A stretch of 64,000 bases of DNA from Alphaproteobacteria bacterium (GCA_016793165.1 JAEULA010000043.1:124001-188000), one strand, 5' to 3'; positions 27,567 through 38,626 are shown, counted from the first letter of the stretch. A program made the numbers and translations. The notes: a model not told the origin generated them from the letters alone.

Positions 27567-28427
27567 TCACTTCCATCCGCGGCGGCGGCGCGCCGCCGTC
27601 AAGGTGTTCTCGAGCAGGCAGGCGATCGTCATCGGGCCGACGCCGCCGGGCACCGGCGTGATCGCGCCCGCCACCGCGGCCGCCTCGGCATAGGCCACGT
27701 CGCCGACGAGCCTTCCCTTGCCGTCGGGCGTCGGCACGCGATTGATGCCGACGTCGATCACGATCGCCCCCGGCTTGATCCAGTCGCCGCGCACCATCTC
27801 CGCGCGGCCCACGGCCGCGACGAGGATGTCGGCGCGGCGGCAGACGCCGGGCAGGTCGCGGGTGCGCGAATGCGCGATCGTCACGGTGCAGTCCGCCTGG
27901 AGCAGCAGCTGTGCGATCGGCTTGCCGACGATGTTGGAGCGGCCGAGCACGACCGCCTCGGCTCCGCTCAGCGTCGCCCCCGCCTCGCGCAGCAGGATCA
28001 TGCAGCCGCGCGGCGTGCAGGGAACGAGCGCTTCGGCGCCGGTCGCCAGGCGGCCGGCATTGACGACGTGGAAGCCGTCGACGTCCTTGGCCGGGTCGAT
28101 CGCGGCGATGACCGCCTGCGCGTCGATCTGCCGGGGCAGCGGGAGCTGGACGAGGATGCCGTCGACCTCGGGATCGCCATTGAGCCTGGCCACCAGCGCG
28201 AGCAGCTCGTCCTGAGTCGCCGTGGCCGGCAGCTTGTGCTCGATCGAGCGCATGCCGACCTCGCGCGTGGCGGCACCCTTGTTGCGGACGTAGACGGCGC
28301 TGGCGGGATCCTCGCCGACGAGCACCACGGCGAGCCCCGGTGCCGCGGGCGCCTGCGCCACCGCGCGCGCGATCTCGCCGCGCAGGCGCGCGGCCGTGGC
28401 CTTGCCGTCGATCGGTCGAGCTGTCAT
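27567..28427 (-). CDS. folD: Methylenetetrahydrofolate dehydrogenase/cyclohydrolase FolD
   Basis: 286 residues. Bifunctional enzyme that interconverts 5,10-methylene-THF, 5,10-methenyl-THF and 10-formyl-THF. Motifs: [12 protein letters not shown] with catalytic Tyr46 and Lys50, [23 protein letters not shown] (NADP site) and [11 protein letters not shown] at the C-terminus. It overlaps yggU by 4 bases (ATGA) and precedes the dehydratase-like gene, so these are likely one unit. Confidence 0.96.
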   Translation of the reverse strand: MTARPIDGKATAARLRGEIARAVAQAPAAPGLAVVLVGEDPASAVYVRNKGAATREVGMRSIEHKLPATATQDELLALVARLNGDPEVDGILVQLPLPRQIDAQAVIAAIDPAKDVDGFHVVNAGRLATGAEALVPCTPRGCMILLREAGATLSGAEAVVLGRSNIVGKPIAQLLLQADCTVTIAHSRTRDLPGVCRRADILVAAVGRAEMVRGDWIKPGAIVIDVGINRVPTPDGKGRLVGDVAYAEAAAVAGAITPVPGGVGPMTIACLLENTLTAARRRRGWK

Positions 28428-28777
28428 CGCGATTGTCCTGATCCTTGTCCTGGCCGGGGCCGCGGCGCGAGCCGCGTCTCGATGTGGCGGGCGAGCGCGG
28501 CCGGATCGCCCGCGACGTGGATGCGCTTCACGCGCGCGCCGGCGCCGCTCGCCAGCGTCAGGCTGCGCCGTGGCAGCTCGAGCCCGTCGGCAAGCAGACG
28601 CAGCAGCGCGTCGTTGGCCGCACCGTCGCTGGGCGCGGCCGAGACCCGCGCGCGCAGGAGGCTGCGGCCGGCGTCGTCCGCGTCGACGCCGTCGATCGCG
28701 TCGCGGCCGCCGCGCGGCGTCAGGCGCACGTTGAGGATGACGCCGTCGGCGACGATCGCGAGCGGGGACCCGGCCAT
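28424..28777 (-). CDS. yggU: DUF167/YggU family protein
   Basis: 117 residues. The domain signature is intact: [15 protein letters not shown] at the N-terminal side and [19 protein letters not shown], followed by a Lys/Arg-bearing [15 protein letters not shown] end. YggU proteins are small, conserved and of unknown molecular role. It is 12 bases downstream of yggT and overlaps folD; the yggT-yggU pairing is common in proteobacteria. Confidence 0.92.
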   Translation of the reverse strand: MAGSPLAIVADGVILNVRLTPRGGRDAIDGVDADDAGRSLLRARVSAAPSDGAANDALLRLLADGLELPRRSLTLASGAGARVKRIHVAGDPAALARHIETRLAPRPRPGQGSGQSR

Positions 28778-28789
28778 CGCCTCAGCGGC

Positions 28790-29080
28790 TCAGGGAACGT
28801 TCGGGAGCACGTAGCGCAGCAGCATGTCGCTCGCGAGCCAAAGCAGCAGGAGAAGCACGATCGGCGAGATGTCCATGCCGCCGATATACGGGACGAAGCG
28901 GCGCAGCGGCCGCAGCGCCGGCTCGGTCGCCTTGTAGAGGATGTCCCCGATCGTCCGGACGGTGCGGTTGGACGCGTTGACGATGTTGAACTGGTACAGC
29001 CAGCTGAAGATCACGGCGGCGAACAGCACGTAGCTGTAGAGCTCGATGACCTTGACCAGCAGCAGGATGATCGACTGCAT
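28790..29080 (-). CDS. yggT: YggT family membrane protein
   Basis: 96 residues with two hydrophobic spans (about 2-25 and 70-92) joined by a loop holding the family pattern PALRPLRRFVPYIGGMDISP. YggT proteins are inner-membrane proteins thought to be involved in osmotic adaptation or envelope organisation. The ATG at 29080 matches the family start; the open frame continues upstream without homology. First gene of yggT-yggU-folD-dehydratase. Confidence 0.92.
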   Translation of the reverse strand: MQSIILLLVKVIELYSYVLFAAVIFSWLYQFNIVNASNRTVRTIGDILYKATEPALRPLRRFVPYIGGMDISPIVLLLLLWLASDMLLRYVLPNVP

Positions 29081-29261
29081 GTGAGCGGTTCCGGGATGGG
29101 GGCGGTGAGGGGGAAGGCCGCGCTGGCGCGCCGAGGGCCGTGCCGACCGGGCCCCGCGCGAGCCGGGCGACCGTACACGAGCCCCGCGATTTCCTGCAAC
29201 GCATTGTTCCGACGACACTTTCCTCGCGCCGGTCGATCGTCCCGCGGACACGGTCCTTCGC

Positions 29262-29289
29262 TTGACAGGAAGGGCGTCGTCCCTATGAT
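29262..29289 (+). promoter_or_regulatory. Sigma70 promoter of tRNA-Ala
   Basis: TTGACA (29262-29267) and TATGAT (29284-29289) with a 16-base spacer, near consensus. The predicted start point is about 15 bases before the mature tRNA. Confidence 0.85.
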
Positions 29290-29310
29290 CCGCGCCCTTC
29301 CAGGACCGGT

Positions 29311-29386
29311 GGGGCTGTAGCTCAGCTGGGAGAGCGCCTCGTTCGCAATGAGGAGGTCGTCGGTTCGATCCCGATCAGCTCCACCA
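29311..29386 (+). tRNA. tRNA-Ala, anticodon CGC
   Basis: A full cloverleaf can be drawn: acceptor GGGGCTG/CAGCTCC with the G3-U70 pair that identifies alanine tRNAs, D arm GCTC/GAGC, anticodon stem CCTCG/TGAGG around the loop TTCGCAA (anticodon CGC, reads GCG), T arm GTCGG/CCGAT, and an encoded CCA at 29384-29386. A consensus promoter lies just upstream. A truncated integrase points at its 3' end, the usual arrangement of tRNA-targeted islands. Confidence 0.97.
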
Positions 29387-29397
29387 ATCCGCCCAGG

Positions 29398-29937
29398 GAC
29401 TTGGGCGCCAGTTCGGGAACGTTCTTGCCCGCTAGTTGCCCGCAACGGCTCCGCCGCCGTCTGTGCGTAGGGAAGCGCGCGCAGATCGGCGAGGTCGTCG
29501 TCGATCGCCTTCGTCGCGCGGCCCGGATTCTTCGGCCCGCGCTTCGCGTACATCGCCGTGATCCGCAGCCGCGACGTGTGATCGAGAAAGGCCGCAATCT
29601 CGTCGAGCGGCACGCCGCGGGTCAGCAGCTCCGTCTCGAAGGTATGCCGCAGCACGTAGGGCGACACCTCAGCGATCCGGCCGACCCGTCGCCGCGCATC
29701 GGCGCGCGCTGCGCGCGCTTGGACGCGCTGGCCCACGCGCCAGAGGCGACGCCACTCGCGCGGCTCATGTCTCAGAGCCGCCTGGGCAAGTTTCAGTTCG
29801 GAACCGTCCAGTGGAACGTGGACGTGATCCGCCACAAACGCCTCGATGCCGCGCACGGGTTCCGTCTCAAGACCATTCCGTCCGCACGCCAGGCGCTCGG
29901 GCGGATCGCGATCATAGGCCATGGGCCAGAGCTCCAC
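29398..29937 (-). pseudogene. Tyrosine recombinase (integrase) remnant, 5'-truncated
   Basis: The C-terminal half of a phage-type integrase faces the tRNA. SPYVLRHTFETELL (Arg/His box, with Tyr in place of the usual first His), FLDHTS and ITAMYAK (nucleophile Tyr) followed by ATKAIDDDLADL are recognisable, together with about 90 upstream residues. The N-terminal DNA-binding domain and first catalytic Arg are missing, and upstream frames show no continuation. The frame stays open through the antisense of the tRNA, which is not part of the gene. It is probably an inactive scar of an integration at tRNA-Ala. Confidence 0.65.
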
Positions 29938-30142
29938 CGGCCGGCTCTTCTAGGCGCGGCGCGCAAACGCATGGCTGAGCGGCCGACCGACGAGAGCCTG
30001 GTCCATCGGCCGGTGAGTCTGACCGCATTCTTCGCGATCCGGTTCCTGGTATCGCGGAATGGACTTGCCGAAGGAAGCGAAACGATTGGGTTGTCGGGTG
30101 TGTTCGCCCGCGACGTCCGGTCGCCGCTGAGCGGCGGCGCTG

Positions 30143-31006
30143 CTACCCCGCGAAGCGAGGCTCTTCGAGCCCGCGGGCGCCGACGTCGTCGAGGACGAAG
30201 AGGCCCCCGGAGAGCGGTTCGCCCGCGACGTGAATGGAGGTGAGGAAGATCCGGTCGCGTGCGGGCCCGCCGAACATCGGGCGCGTCGGACGCGAGATCG
30301 GCACGTCGATGGTGCGATCAAGGCGCCCGTCGGGCGTGAAGCGATAGAGCTGGCCACCGGTGACGCCGGCAAGCCAATAGCCGCCCTCGTCATCCACCGT
30401 GGCGCCGTCGGGCAGCCCGGCGAGGGCGCGAGTGTCGGCGAAGATGCGCGCAGGACCGACACGCCCGCTGCGGGCGTCGTAGTCGTGCGCCAGGACCGTC
30501 TTCGCCGTCGTGTCGGCGAAGTAGAAGGTGCCGCCATCGGGACTGAAGGCGATGCCGTTGCCGATGTGGACGCTTCCGGCAACGCGCTCGACGCGCAGAT
30601 CGGGGGTCAGGCGCCAGCACGCGCCCTCCGGCCGCCGCGGATCGCCGAGATGCATGCTCGACGCGAAGAAATTGCCGGCGCGATCGCAACCGCCGTCGTT
30701 CATCCGGTTCTGCGGGCGGTCGGCTTCGACATCGATCAGATGCGTCGGCTTTCCGTCGCCGGGAGTCCATGTCCAGAAGCCGTGCTCCGCCGCGAGGATC
30801 ATCCCGCCGCTTGCGCGCAGCGCGAAGCAGCCGACACGCACGCCGACGGCGAAGATCTCGTCGCGGCCGGTGCGCGGATCGAAGCGATGCATGTCTCGGC
30901 CATTGATGTCGGTCCACCACAGCACGCCTTCGGCCGGGTCCCAGACCGGTCCCTCGCCGACCTGAGCGCGCGCATCGACGAGGCAGGTGACCCGCGGCGC
31001 TACCAT
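30143..31006 (-). CDS. SMP-30/gluconolactonase family lactonase
   Basis: 287 residues. Six-bladed beta-propeller lactonase that opens sugar lactones with a divalent metal. Glu18 (VGEGPVWD), the Asn of NRMNDG, the Asn of IGNGIAFSPDG and Asp of LPDGATVDDEG match the expected metal ligands. It overlaps the 3' end of the uronate-dehydrogenase-like gene by 7 bases, so it likely hydrolyses the lactone that enzyme makes. Last gene of the minus-strand cluster. The longer open frame upstream is antisense or overlapping sequence and is not used. Confidence 0.88.
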   Translation of the reverse strand: MVAPRVTCLVDARAQVGEGPVWDPAEGVLWWTDINGRDMHRFDPRTGRDEIFAVGVRVGCFALRASGGMILAAEHGFWTWTPGDGKPTHLIDVEADRPQNRMNDGGCDRAGNFFASSMHLGDPRRPEGACWRLTPDLRVERVAGSVHIGNGIAFSPDGGTFYFADTTAKTVLAHDYDARSGRVGPARIFADTRALAGLPDGATVDDEGGYWLAGVTGGQLYRFTPDGRLDRTIDVPISRPTRPMFGGPARDRIFLTSIHVAGEPLSGGLFVLDDVGARGLEEPRFAG

Positions 31007-31821
31007 CGGCGACCCGCGACGCGCTTGGCGAGTGCCGGCAGGCCGGCGTCGCGCAGCCAGGCGCCGACGGCCATCAGGCGCTGCGAGAACGGCACCGAGA
31101 CGGGCTCGCCGTCCGCCGGTTCGAAGCCGAGATCGCGACGGATGCTGTCCATCTCCCAGCGCATGCCCGGATTCCTGGAGACCAGGTTGTAGACCCCGAA
31201 GCCGACGCTGGTGTTCTCGATCGCGGCCTCGAAGGCGCGGCAGAGATCGCGATCGCTCACCCACATGTGCTGGCCCCATGTCCCGAACGGGATCCACGGG
31301 CCATGCCGGTTGTCGTGGTTGCGCTGGCAGACGCCGATGCGGAACGCGATGAAGGACAGGCCGTAGCGCTCGGCGAACATCTTGCCGATGCGCTCGCCCA
31401 CGAGCTTGCTGGCACCGTAGGGATTGATCGGTCGCGGCTCCATCGCGGCCGTCAGCGCTTCGTTCGAGAACCGGTACCCCGCGACGACGTAGTTCGAGCT
31501 CGCGAAGACGAAGCGCCGCACACCGTGCTGCTGGGCCGCCGCGAGCACGTTGAACAGCAGGTCGAAGTTGAGCCGCTGGACGCTGCCCCAGCTCGCCCAT
31601 GGGCTGGGATCGGCGGCGACGTGCAGCACCGTATCGACGCCCGCGAAGCGCGCGGCCCAGCTCTCGTCCCAGACCGAGAGGTCGGCCGTCTGCACCTCGG
31701 GATCGTTCTGCGGGTTGAGGCAGAGCAGCCGCAGCTCGTAGCGGCCGGCGGCCCTGAGATGCGCCCGCAGCTTCCTGCCGATGTTGCCGGTGGCGCCGGT
31801 GATGAGGACTGTCTTGGTCAC
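31000..31821 (-). CDS. NAD-dependent epimerase/dehydratase, uronate dehydrogenase-like
   Basis: 273 residues. Extended SDR with the NAD motif TGATGNIG (residues 8-15) and the active-site YGASK (Tyr135, Lys139). VFASSNYVVAGYR, IAFRIGVCQRN and the overall length resemble uronate dehydrogenases, which oxidise glucuronate or galacturonate to aldarolactones. GTG start, overlapping the stop of the ABC ATPase gene as GTGA. Next to an SMP-30 lactonase, the two form a plausible oxidation-hydrolysis pair. Exact sugar acid is inferred. Confidence 0.72.
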   Translation of the reverse strand: MTKTVLITGATGNIGRKLRAHLRAAGRYELRLLCLNPQNDPEVQTADLSVWDESWAARFAGVDTVLHVAADPSPWASWGSVQRLNFDLLFNVLAAAQQHGVRRFVFASSNYVVAGYRFSNEALTAAMEPRPINPYGASKLVGERIGKMFAERYGLSFIAFRIGVCQRNHDNRHGPWIPFGTWGQHMWVSDRDLCRAFEAAIENTSVGFGVYNLVSRNPGMRWEMDSIRRDLGFEPADGEPVSVPFSQRLMAVGAWLRDAGLPALAKRVAGRRW

Positions 31822-32839
31822 TGGGCTTCCTCGCTCTCCCTCTGGTCTGCAGCGAAGCCGAGACGCCTGCTGAGACCGGCCATGTCGAATTCGGTCCCTT
31901 CACCCGCATGAAGGACGCAGCGCACCACCCGGTCGCGATCGGCGACGTGGAGCGACGGCTCCGCCGCGCGGCACGCCTCGACCGCACGCGGGCATCGTCC
32001 GCGAAAGGCGCAACCGTCGCGCGCGGCCGTGTCTTCCTTGAGGATCGGCTCGTCCTGGCCCCAGCGGATCGCGAGATCGGGCCACGGGATCGAGCCGACC
32101 AGCAGGCGCGTGTAGGGATGCTGCGGCGACTCGATCACGGCCTCGGCGGTGCCCGCCTCGACGAGCCGGCCCCGATACAGGATCAGCACGATGTCGGCGA
32201 TGTGATAGGCGGTCGTGAGGTCGTGGGTGATGTAGATGATCGGCACGCCCTGCTCGCGGTTCAGCGCGCGCAGGCTGCCCAGCACCAGCGCCCGCAGCGA
32301 CGCATCGATCATCGACACCGGCTCGTCGGCCACCAGCAGCCGCGGCTTGAGCAGCATCGCGCGGGCGACCATGAGACGCTGGCGCTGCCCGCCGGAAAGC
32401 TGATGGGGAAAGCGGCCGAGCGTGTCCTCGGGATGCAGGCCGACGCGCTGGCACGCCTCTTCCAGCATCGTCCGCGCCGCGGCGGTCGAGCGGGCGATGC
32501 CGAACAGCTTGAGCGGTTCGGTGAGGGCATGGTCGACGCGATAGAACGGGTTGTAGACCGCGAACGGATCCTGGAACACCGCCTGCACCTCGCGGCGGTA
32601 CGCGCGCCGCGCCGCGCCGTCGAGAGACGCGAGCTGCTCGCCGCGATAGCGGATCGCGCCTTCGCTGGGCTCGACGAAGCCGAGCAGCAGCGAGGCGAGC
32701 GTCGTCTTGCCGCTGCCGCTCTCGCCCGCGACCGCGACGATCGGCGCGCGGTCGTCGTCGAGCCGGAGGCTGAGGCGGTCCAGCGCCACCGTGCGGCCGT
32801 AGCGCTTTGCGACGGCGTCGAGCTCGATGAGCGGCGCGC

Positions 32840-32843
<4 letters not shown>
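31818..32843 (-). CDS. Oligopeptide-type ABC transporter ATPase (DppF/OppF)
   Basis: 341 residues. ATPase of a Dpp/Opp importer: Walker A GESGSGKTT, signature LSGGQRQRL, Walker B LLVADEPVSMID, H-loop YITHD, and the C-terminal CAFRGRCPRAVEAC segment typical of OppF/DppF proteins, with its cysteines. It overlaps its DppD partner as ATGA. The role is to power uptake of the ligand bound by the family 5 binding protein at 35780. Confidence 0.93.
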
Positions 32844-33819
<976 letters not shown>

Positions 33820-33823
<4 letters not shown>

Positions 33824-34737
33824 GGCGCGGCGCGGCGCAGGCGCGGATTGGCGAGCTCGTCGAGTCCGGCGGTCACCAGGTAGAGCCCGACGAACAGGAT
33901 CACGAGGACCGTGACGGGGGCGACGATCCACCACCACAGCCCGAGCATGAAGGCCGAGTCGCGCATCAGCCAGTAGATCGTCATGCCGAGCGTCGGCTCG
34001 GACGGCGTGCCGAGGCCGAGCGCCTCGAGGCCGATCGAGGCGAGCACCGCCTGGGCGACGGCCATCACCAGGCTCGCACCGAGATAGGGCAGCAGGTTCG
34101 GCATCATCTCGAGGAAGATGATGCGCGCGGCGCTCGCGCCGTTGAGGCGGGCCACCATCACGTAGGGCGCCTCGCGCATCACCAGCACCTGCGCGCGGAT
34201 CTTGCGCGCGGGTTCGCGCCAGGCCAGCAGCGCGATGGTGATCGCCATCAGCGTCGTCGTCATGCTGCTCTGGATCACCGAGGCGACGACGACGAGCACG
34301 AGCAGGGCGGGCACGGTGATCAGCACGTCGACGACGACGCGCAGCACCGCGTCGATCCAACCGCCGTGATAGGCGGCGACGAACGCGACCGTCGTTCCGA
34401 TCAGCACGCCGAGCGCGCCGGCGACCAGCCCGATCTTCAGCGTGAGCAGCGTGCCGTAGACCATCACGGCGAGAAGGTTGCGGCCCTTGGCGTCGGTGCC
34501 GAGCGGGAAGCGCGCGGACGGCGCGCGCGACGGCGGCCCCGACAACGGGAAGGCCTGCTCCCAGCCGACCCAGAACTGACCGACGAGCGTGAAGAGGACC
34601 AGGAGGCCGAGCATCGCGAGGCCGATCGGCAGGCTCGGATTGCGCGTCAGGTAGCGGCCGAGCTCGACCGCGCGGCCGCGGCGGCGTCGCACCGGCGCGG
34701 GGAGGGGACGGGGCGTGGCGATCGAGCGGATGGCCAT
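33820..34737 (-). CDS. Oligopeptide-type ABC transporter permease (DppC)
   Basis: 305 residues. An inner-membrane BPD permease with five to six spans; the N-terminal OppC_N region and FPLGTDAKGRNLLAVMVYG are characteristic of DppC/OppC. The EAA loop is near ARLNGASAARIIFLEMMPN. Start ATG at 34737 overlaps the dppB-type stop by one base (TGATG). Confidence 0.93.
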
Positions 34738-35744
34738 CAGCTTGTCGCGGCGGCGCGGCGGATGCGCGGGTCGAGCAGCGGATAGACGAGATCCATGATC
34801 AGCATCGCGATCGCGATGGTGCAGATCAGGATGAACACGATCCCGTAGATCACGAAGTAGTCGAGATGCTGGATGGCGCGGTAGAGCTGCTGCCCCACGC
34901 CCGGATAGCCGAACACCAGCTCGACGAGGATCGATCCCGAGATCACGTGACCGAGCGACAGCGCCAGCAGCGTGAGCTGCGGCAGGATCGCGTTGCGCAG
35001 CCCGTACTGGAGGAAGCGGCGGCGGTCGGTGAGGCCGACGGCTTCGGCGAAGGTCATGTAGTCCTCGCCCTGAACGGTCACCATCATGCCGCGCATCGAC
35101 AGCGCCCAGACGCCGACGGTGGCGAGCACGATCGACAGCGCCGGCAGGATCGAGTGGTGGAAGATCTCCGCCGCGAGCGTCCAGCTCATCGCCGAGGCGC
35201 TGCGGATCCCCGAGCCGCCGCCGAGCGGGAACCAGCCGAGCTGGTAGGAGAACACGTAGATCAGCATCAGGCCGATCAGATAGAACGGCACGGCGGAGAA
35301 GATCATCAGCAGCGGCACCAGCAGGCGGAACATCCGCCAGGCGCCCTGCCACACGGTGAGCGCGCCGAGGATCGTGCCGACCAGGAATCCGATCAGCGTC
35401 GTCGTCGTCAGGAGCCCGATCGTCCAGGGCAGCGCGGTGCCGATCATCTCGATCGTGCGGCTCGGGTAGTAGGCGATCGAGACGCCGAGATCGAAGCGCG
35501 CGGTGTCGGCGAGGAAGTTGGCGTACTGCTTCCAGAGGGGCAGGTCGAGACCGAACTTCGCGTTGTAGGCCTCGACCAGCAGCTTCATGTCGGCAGCGGA
35601 GGCGCCCTGCTCGGTGGCGGCGAGCAGCTTGTCGCGCACGGGATTGGTCGGCGACAGCCGCGGCACGAAAAAGATGAGCGTGCTCGCCGCCCAGATCACG
35701 AGCAGCAGCATGCCGACCCGGCGCAGGATCATCGCGAGTGTCAT
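34737..35744 (-). CDS. Oligopeptide-type ABC transporter permease (DppB)
   Basis: 335 residues. BPD permease with about six spans; ILRRVGMLLLVIWAASTLIF is the typical DppB N-terminal helix and LVELVFGYPGVGQQLYRAI the C-terminal signature. Start ATG at 35744; an upstream in-frame extension is spurious. It lies 35 bases after the binding-protein gene. Confidence 0.93.
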   Translation of the reverse strand: MTLAMILRRVGMLLLVIWAASTLIFFVPRLSPTNPVRDKLLAATEQGASAADMKLLVEAYNAKFGLDLPLWKQYANFLADTARFDLGVSIAYYPSRTIEMIGTALPWTIGLLTTTTLIGFLVGTILGALTVWQGAWRMFRLLVPLLMIFSAVPFYLIGLMLIYVFSYQLGWFPLGGGSGIRSASAMSWTLAAEIFHHSILPALSIVLATVGVWALSMRGMMVTVQGEDYMTFAEAVGLTDRRRFLQYGLRNAILPQLTLLALSLGHVISGSILVELVFGYPGVGQQLYRAIQHLDYFVIYGIVFILICTIAIAMLIMDLVYPLLDPRIRRAAATS

Positions 35745-35779
35745 GCGGCGATCGATCCCGCGCCGGGCGCCGCGTGCGA

Positions 35780-37561
35780 CTAGGCCTTCTTCTTCATGCC
35801 GTGGAGCACGAGATACCCGGTGTCGTGCCAGAAGGTCGGCGTGATGTACGGGTTCTCGACGGTCGGGTGGCCGGTCCAGTACGTCGTGTTGAACGGGATG
35901 CGGTGGTAGAACTGGCAGATCGGCGCCGCGACCTGGTTCTCGAGCCACAATGTGAGCGCCTTCACGACCAGCGGCTGAACCTGCGGATCCTTGGGCGCCA
36001 GGCTCTGGAGCTGGTCGACCATCGCGCTGAACTCGTCGTTGCGCCAGCGCGTGGGCCACAGCGGCGCCTCGCCGGCCGGGCGGTACCAGACCTTATGGTA
36101 CAGCCGGAGCGTCTGGTAGGGATCGTTGACGCTCGCGCCATGGCCCCAGGCCCACCATGCGGCGCGGCCGAGATAGACCGCATCGCGGAATCCCGGACGG
36201 CTGTTCGAGGCGGCTTCGAAGCCGGCGCGACGAAGCTGCTCGGCGAGGATCGGACCGATCGCGTTCAGCGAGCCGGGATGATAGAGGTCGCCGCCCATCC
36301 GCTTGCCCTTCAGCGTCCAGAAGCCCTGGCCGTCCTTGACCGCGCCCGCCTCGCGCATCAGCGCATCCGCGGCCTTCGTGTCATGGTCGGTGATCCGCAG
36401 CTTCTTTATCGTGTCCGCCATCGCCGTGTAGTAGGGGACCAGCGCCGGATAGGCCGGATAGGGAAGGCCGCTGATCTCGGCCGCGCCCTCGTAGGCGTAG
36501 TCGACCGCCTGGGCGCGATCGATGTAGAGGCTCACCGCGCGCCGGATCCGCACGTCCTGCCATTGCGGGTCGTCGTGGTTGAAGAACACCGAGGTCGGCC
36601 ACCAGTCGATGTTCCCGAAGGGCGGCTTGTTGCCCGAGAAGGTCGTGATGTTGGCGTTGCGCAGCAGGCTCTTCATCATCGGCACCTGCGCCTCGAGGAT
36701 CGTGTCGACCTCGCCCTTGGCGATGAGCTGTGCCGCCTGATCGTGTGTGGTGAAGGGCACGAAGATCACCCGCTTCATCTGCGGTGCCGGGCGGAAGCCG
36801 GTCTTGATTCCCCACCAATCGTCGCGGCGGTCGAGGATGATGCGCTCCGGCGTCATCTCGACGACGCGGAAGGCGCCCGAGCCCACCGGCCAGGTCGGCT
36901 TGCTCGCATCTAGAGCCGTGAACGTGTCGAGCTTGTTCGGGTCTGCGGTGCGCCAGACATGCTCCGGCACGATGTGCAGTCCCTGGTTCGAGAACCGCAC
37001 CGTGAGCATGGTGAAGAACCAGCGCGGATCGGGCTTGTTGAGCTCGACGCGTACGGTGTGGTCGTCGACCTTGACGAGCGCCTTGACGTCGCGCGCCACG
37101 GCCGGCGCCTCGAACATGTCGCCCTTGCCCTGGCCGTTCTTCTTGAGCATGTCGAGCGTGAAGATGACGTCGTCGGCGTCGAACGCCTCGCCGTCGCTCC
37201 AGGTCACGCCCTTGCGCAGATCGATCGTGACCGCGGTGAAGTCGTCGTTGTAGCGGAAGCCCGTGGCGAGCCACGGGATCATCTCGTCCTTGAGGACGTT
37301 GTAGTAGTAGAGCGCTTCCAGCACATGCGTGATGCTCGAGCGCCGATCCAGGCTCGGGCGGAAAACGTTGAAGTCGTTGTACTGCGAGAAGGTCGGAGAC
37401 CCGCCCGACGGCTGGCCGGTGACGATGAAGGTGTCGGCGCGCGGGACATCAGCCGCCGCTGCGAGATCGACCCATGGCAGTCCGCTCGTCGTCGACAAGC
37501 TCGCCAAGGCCACCGACTTCACGACACGCCGACGCGTCCAGTGCTGACGATGAGACTTCAT
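35780..37561 (-). CDS. ABC transporter solute-binding protein, family 5
   Basis: 593 residues. A Tat-like signal (TRRRVVKSVALASL) precedes the mature SBP_bac_5 domain; WSDGEAFDADDVIFTLDM is the family motif. It is the first gene of a five-gene importer (SBP, two permeases, two ATPases). In a sugar-acid cluster its ligand may be an oligosaccharide or acidic sugar rather than a peptide, as family 5 also binds such ligands; this is inferred from context. A GGGGAGA ribosome site precedes the ATG. Confidence 0.9.
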   Translation of the reverse strand: MKSHRQHWTRRRVVKSVALASLSTTSGLPWVDLAAAADVPRADTFIVTGQPSGGSPTFSQYNDFNVFRPSLDRRSSITHVLEALYYYNVLKDEMIPWLATGFRYNDDFTAVTIDLRKGVTWSDGEAFDADDVIFTLDMLKKNGQGKGDMFEAPAVARDVKALVKVDDHTVRVELNKPDPRWFFTMLTVRFSNQGLHIVPEHVWRTADPNKLDTFTALDASKPTWPVGSGAFRVVEMTPERIILDRRDDWWGIKTGFRPAPQMKRVIFVPFTTHDQAAQLIAKGEVDTILEAQVPMMKSLLRNANITTFSGNKPPFGNIDWWPTSVFFNHDDPQWQDVRIRRAVSLYIDRAQAVDYAYEGAAEISGLPYPAYPALVPYYTAMADTIKKLRITDHDTKAADALMREAGAVKDGQGFWTLKGKRMGGDLYHPGSLNAIGPILAEQLRRAGFEAASNSRPGFRDAVYLGRAAWWAWGHGASVNDPYQTLRLYHKVWYRPAGEAPLWPTRWRNDEFSAMVDQLQSLAPKDPQVQPLVVKALTLWLENQVAAPICQFYHRIPFNTTYWTGHPTVENPYITPTFWHDTGYLVLHGMKKKA

Positions 37562-37846
37562 GCGCTTTCTCCCCTATCGATCTCGCGGGCCGTTGTTATT
37601 CTTCTGCCGCGCCCTTCAATTCTAGCGGTTGGCGTCGACGGCAGCCAGATGGATGCGCGGCGGCGCACACGGCGCCGCAAGTCGGACGCAGCCTGCACGC
37701 ATGAGCGTCCTGCCGGGCGCTCCGCCGCGAGCCAGGACGTCGGCGCGATCACGGCGGCTCCGGATGCTCGGCTCCGGTCCGCGAGGTGATCAGCGCACGG
37801 CACTCCCGCCGAACCGCCGCATGGTCCCGCCATCGGCGGTGACGGA

Positions 37847-38581
37847 TCATTTGCGCGCCTTCTTCCAGGCTTCGTACTCGGGCCGCGCCGCATCGGTCAG
37901 CGGGTAGTACCGGCGAAGGTCGCCGCCGGCCGCGAGACGCTCGCGGGAGAACTCCTCCCAGTCGTGGTGCTGCGAGGCCACGTCGATCACCCTTTCGGCA
38001 AGCCCGATCGGCACGATCACCGCTCCATCGTCATCGGCGACCACGATGTCGCCAGGAATCACCAGCACACCGCCGCAGGCGACCGGCGCATTGACCGCGA
38101 ATGGGATCAGCTCGGTCTGGGCGTGGAAGTTTGGCGTGAGGCCGCGCACCCAGATGCCGAGCCCGAGGTCCTTGGCTTGCGGATAGTCGCGGATGCACCC
38201 GTCGATCACCACGCCGAGGCCGCCGCGACCCTTGAAGTAGGTCAGCATCATCTCGCCGAAGATGCCGCTGCGCATGTCGCCGCGGGCGTCGACGACCACG
38301 ATGTCGCCCGGCTGCGCGTGATAAAGGACGTGGCGGTGCAGTTGCTTCTCGGGATCCGCGTACTCGGCCTCGTCGTACAGGTCCTCGCGCTTGGGCATGA
38401 ACTGCAATGTCAACGCGGGGCCCGCGACGGCGCTTCCGGGCGTGCGCGACACCGGTCCGACCATGTGCGCGCTGCGCACGCCCATTCGGCTGAGGGTTCC
38501 GCTGATTGTCGCGGTGCCGATCGCGCAGAGCTTATCGCTCCATGCGCGCGGCGGCCGCTTGATGTCTGGCGTATGGGTCAT
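37847..38581 (-). CDS. RraA-like / HMG-aldolase family protein
   Basis: 244 residues. The RraA fold is shared by RNase E regulators and divalent-metal aldolases. The aldolase-type active site is present: GEMMLTYFKGRGGLGVVIDG (Gly109-Glu110) and CIRDYPQ (Arg131, Asp132). In a sugar-acid operon an aldolase splitting a 4-hydroxy-2-keto acid to pyruvate is more likely than RNA control. It follows the UgpC-type ATPase gene by 45 bases. Confidence 0.8.
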   Translation of the reverse strand: MTHTPDIKRPPRAWSDKLCAIGTATISGTLSRMGVRSAHMVGPVSRTPGSAVAGPALTLQFMPKREDLYDEAEYADPEKQLHRHVLYHAQPGDIVVVDARGDMRSGIFGEMMLTYFKGRGGLGVVIDGCIRDYPQAKDLGLGIWVRGLTPNFHAQTELIPFAVNAPVACGGVLVIPGDIVVADDDGAVIVPIGLAERVIDVASQHHDWEEFSRERLAAGGDLRRYYPLTDAARPEYEAWKKARK

Positions 38582-38626
38582 GAATGCCTCTTCCTCCGTT
38601 GGGCGCAGGGAACGGCGCCGGGTCGC

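Noticed and set aside
29250..29400. The peptide DRDRTDDLLIANEALSQLS read on the minus strand through the tRNA.
   Set aside because: This string is the translated antisense of tRNA-Ala, a well-known annotation artefact, not a protein.
37558..37893. A minus-strand frame of 111 codons in the gap before the RraA-like gene.
   Set aside because: Arg/Ala-rich, no ribosome site or family motif, and overlapping the RraA-like C-terminus.
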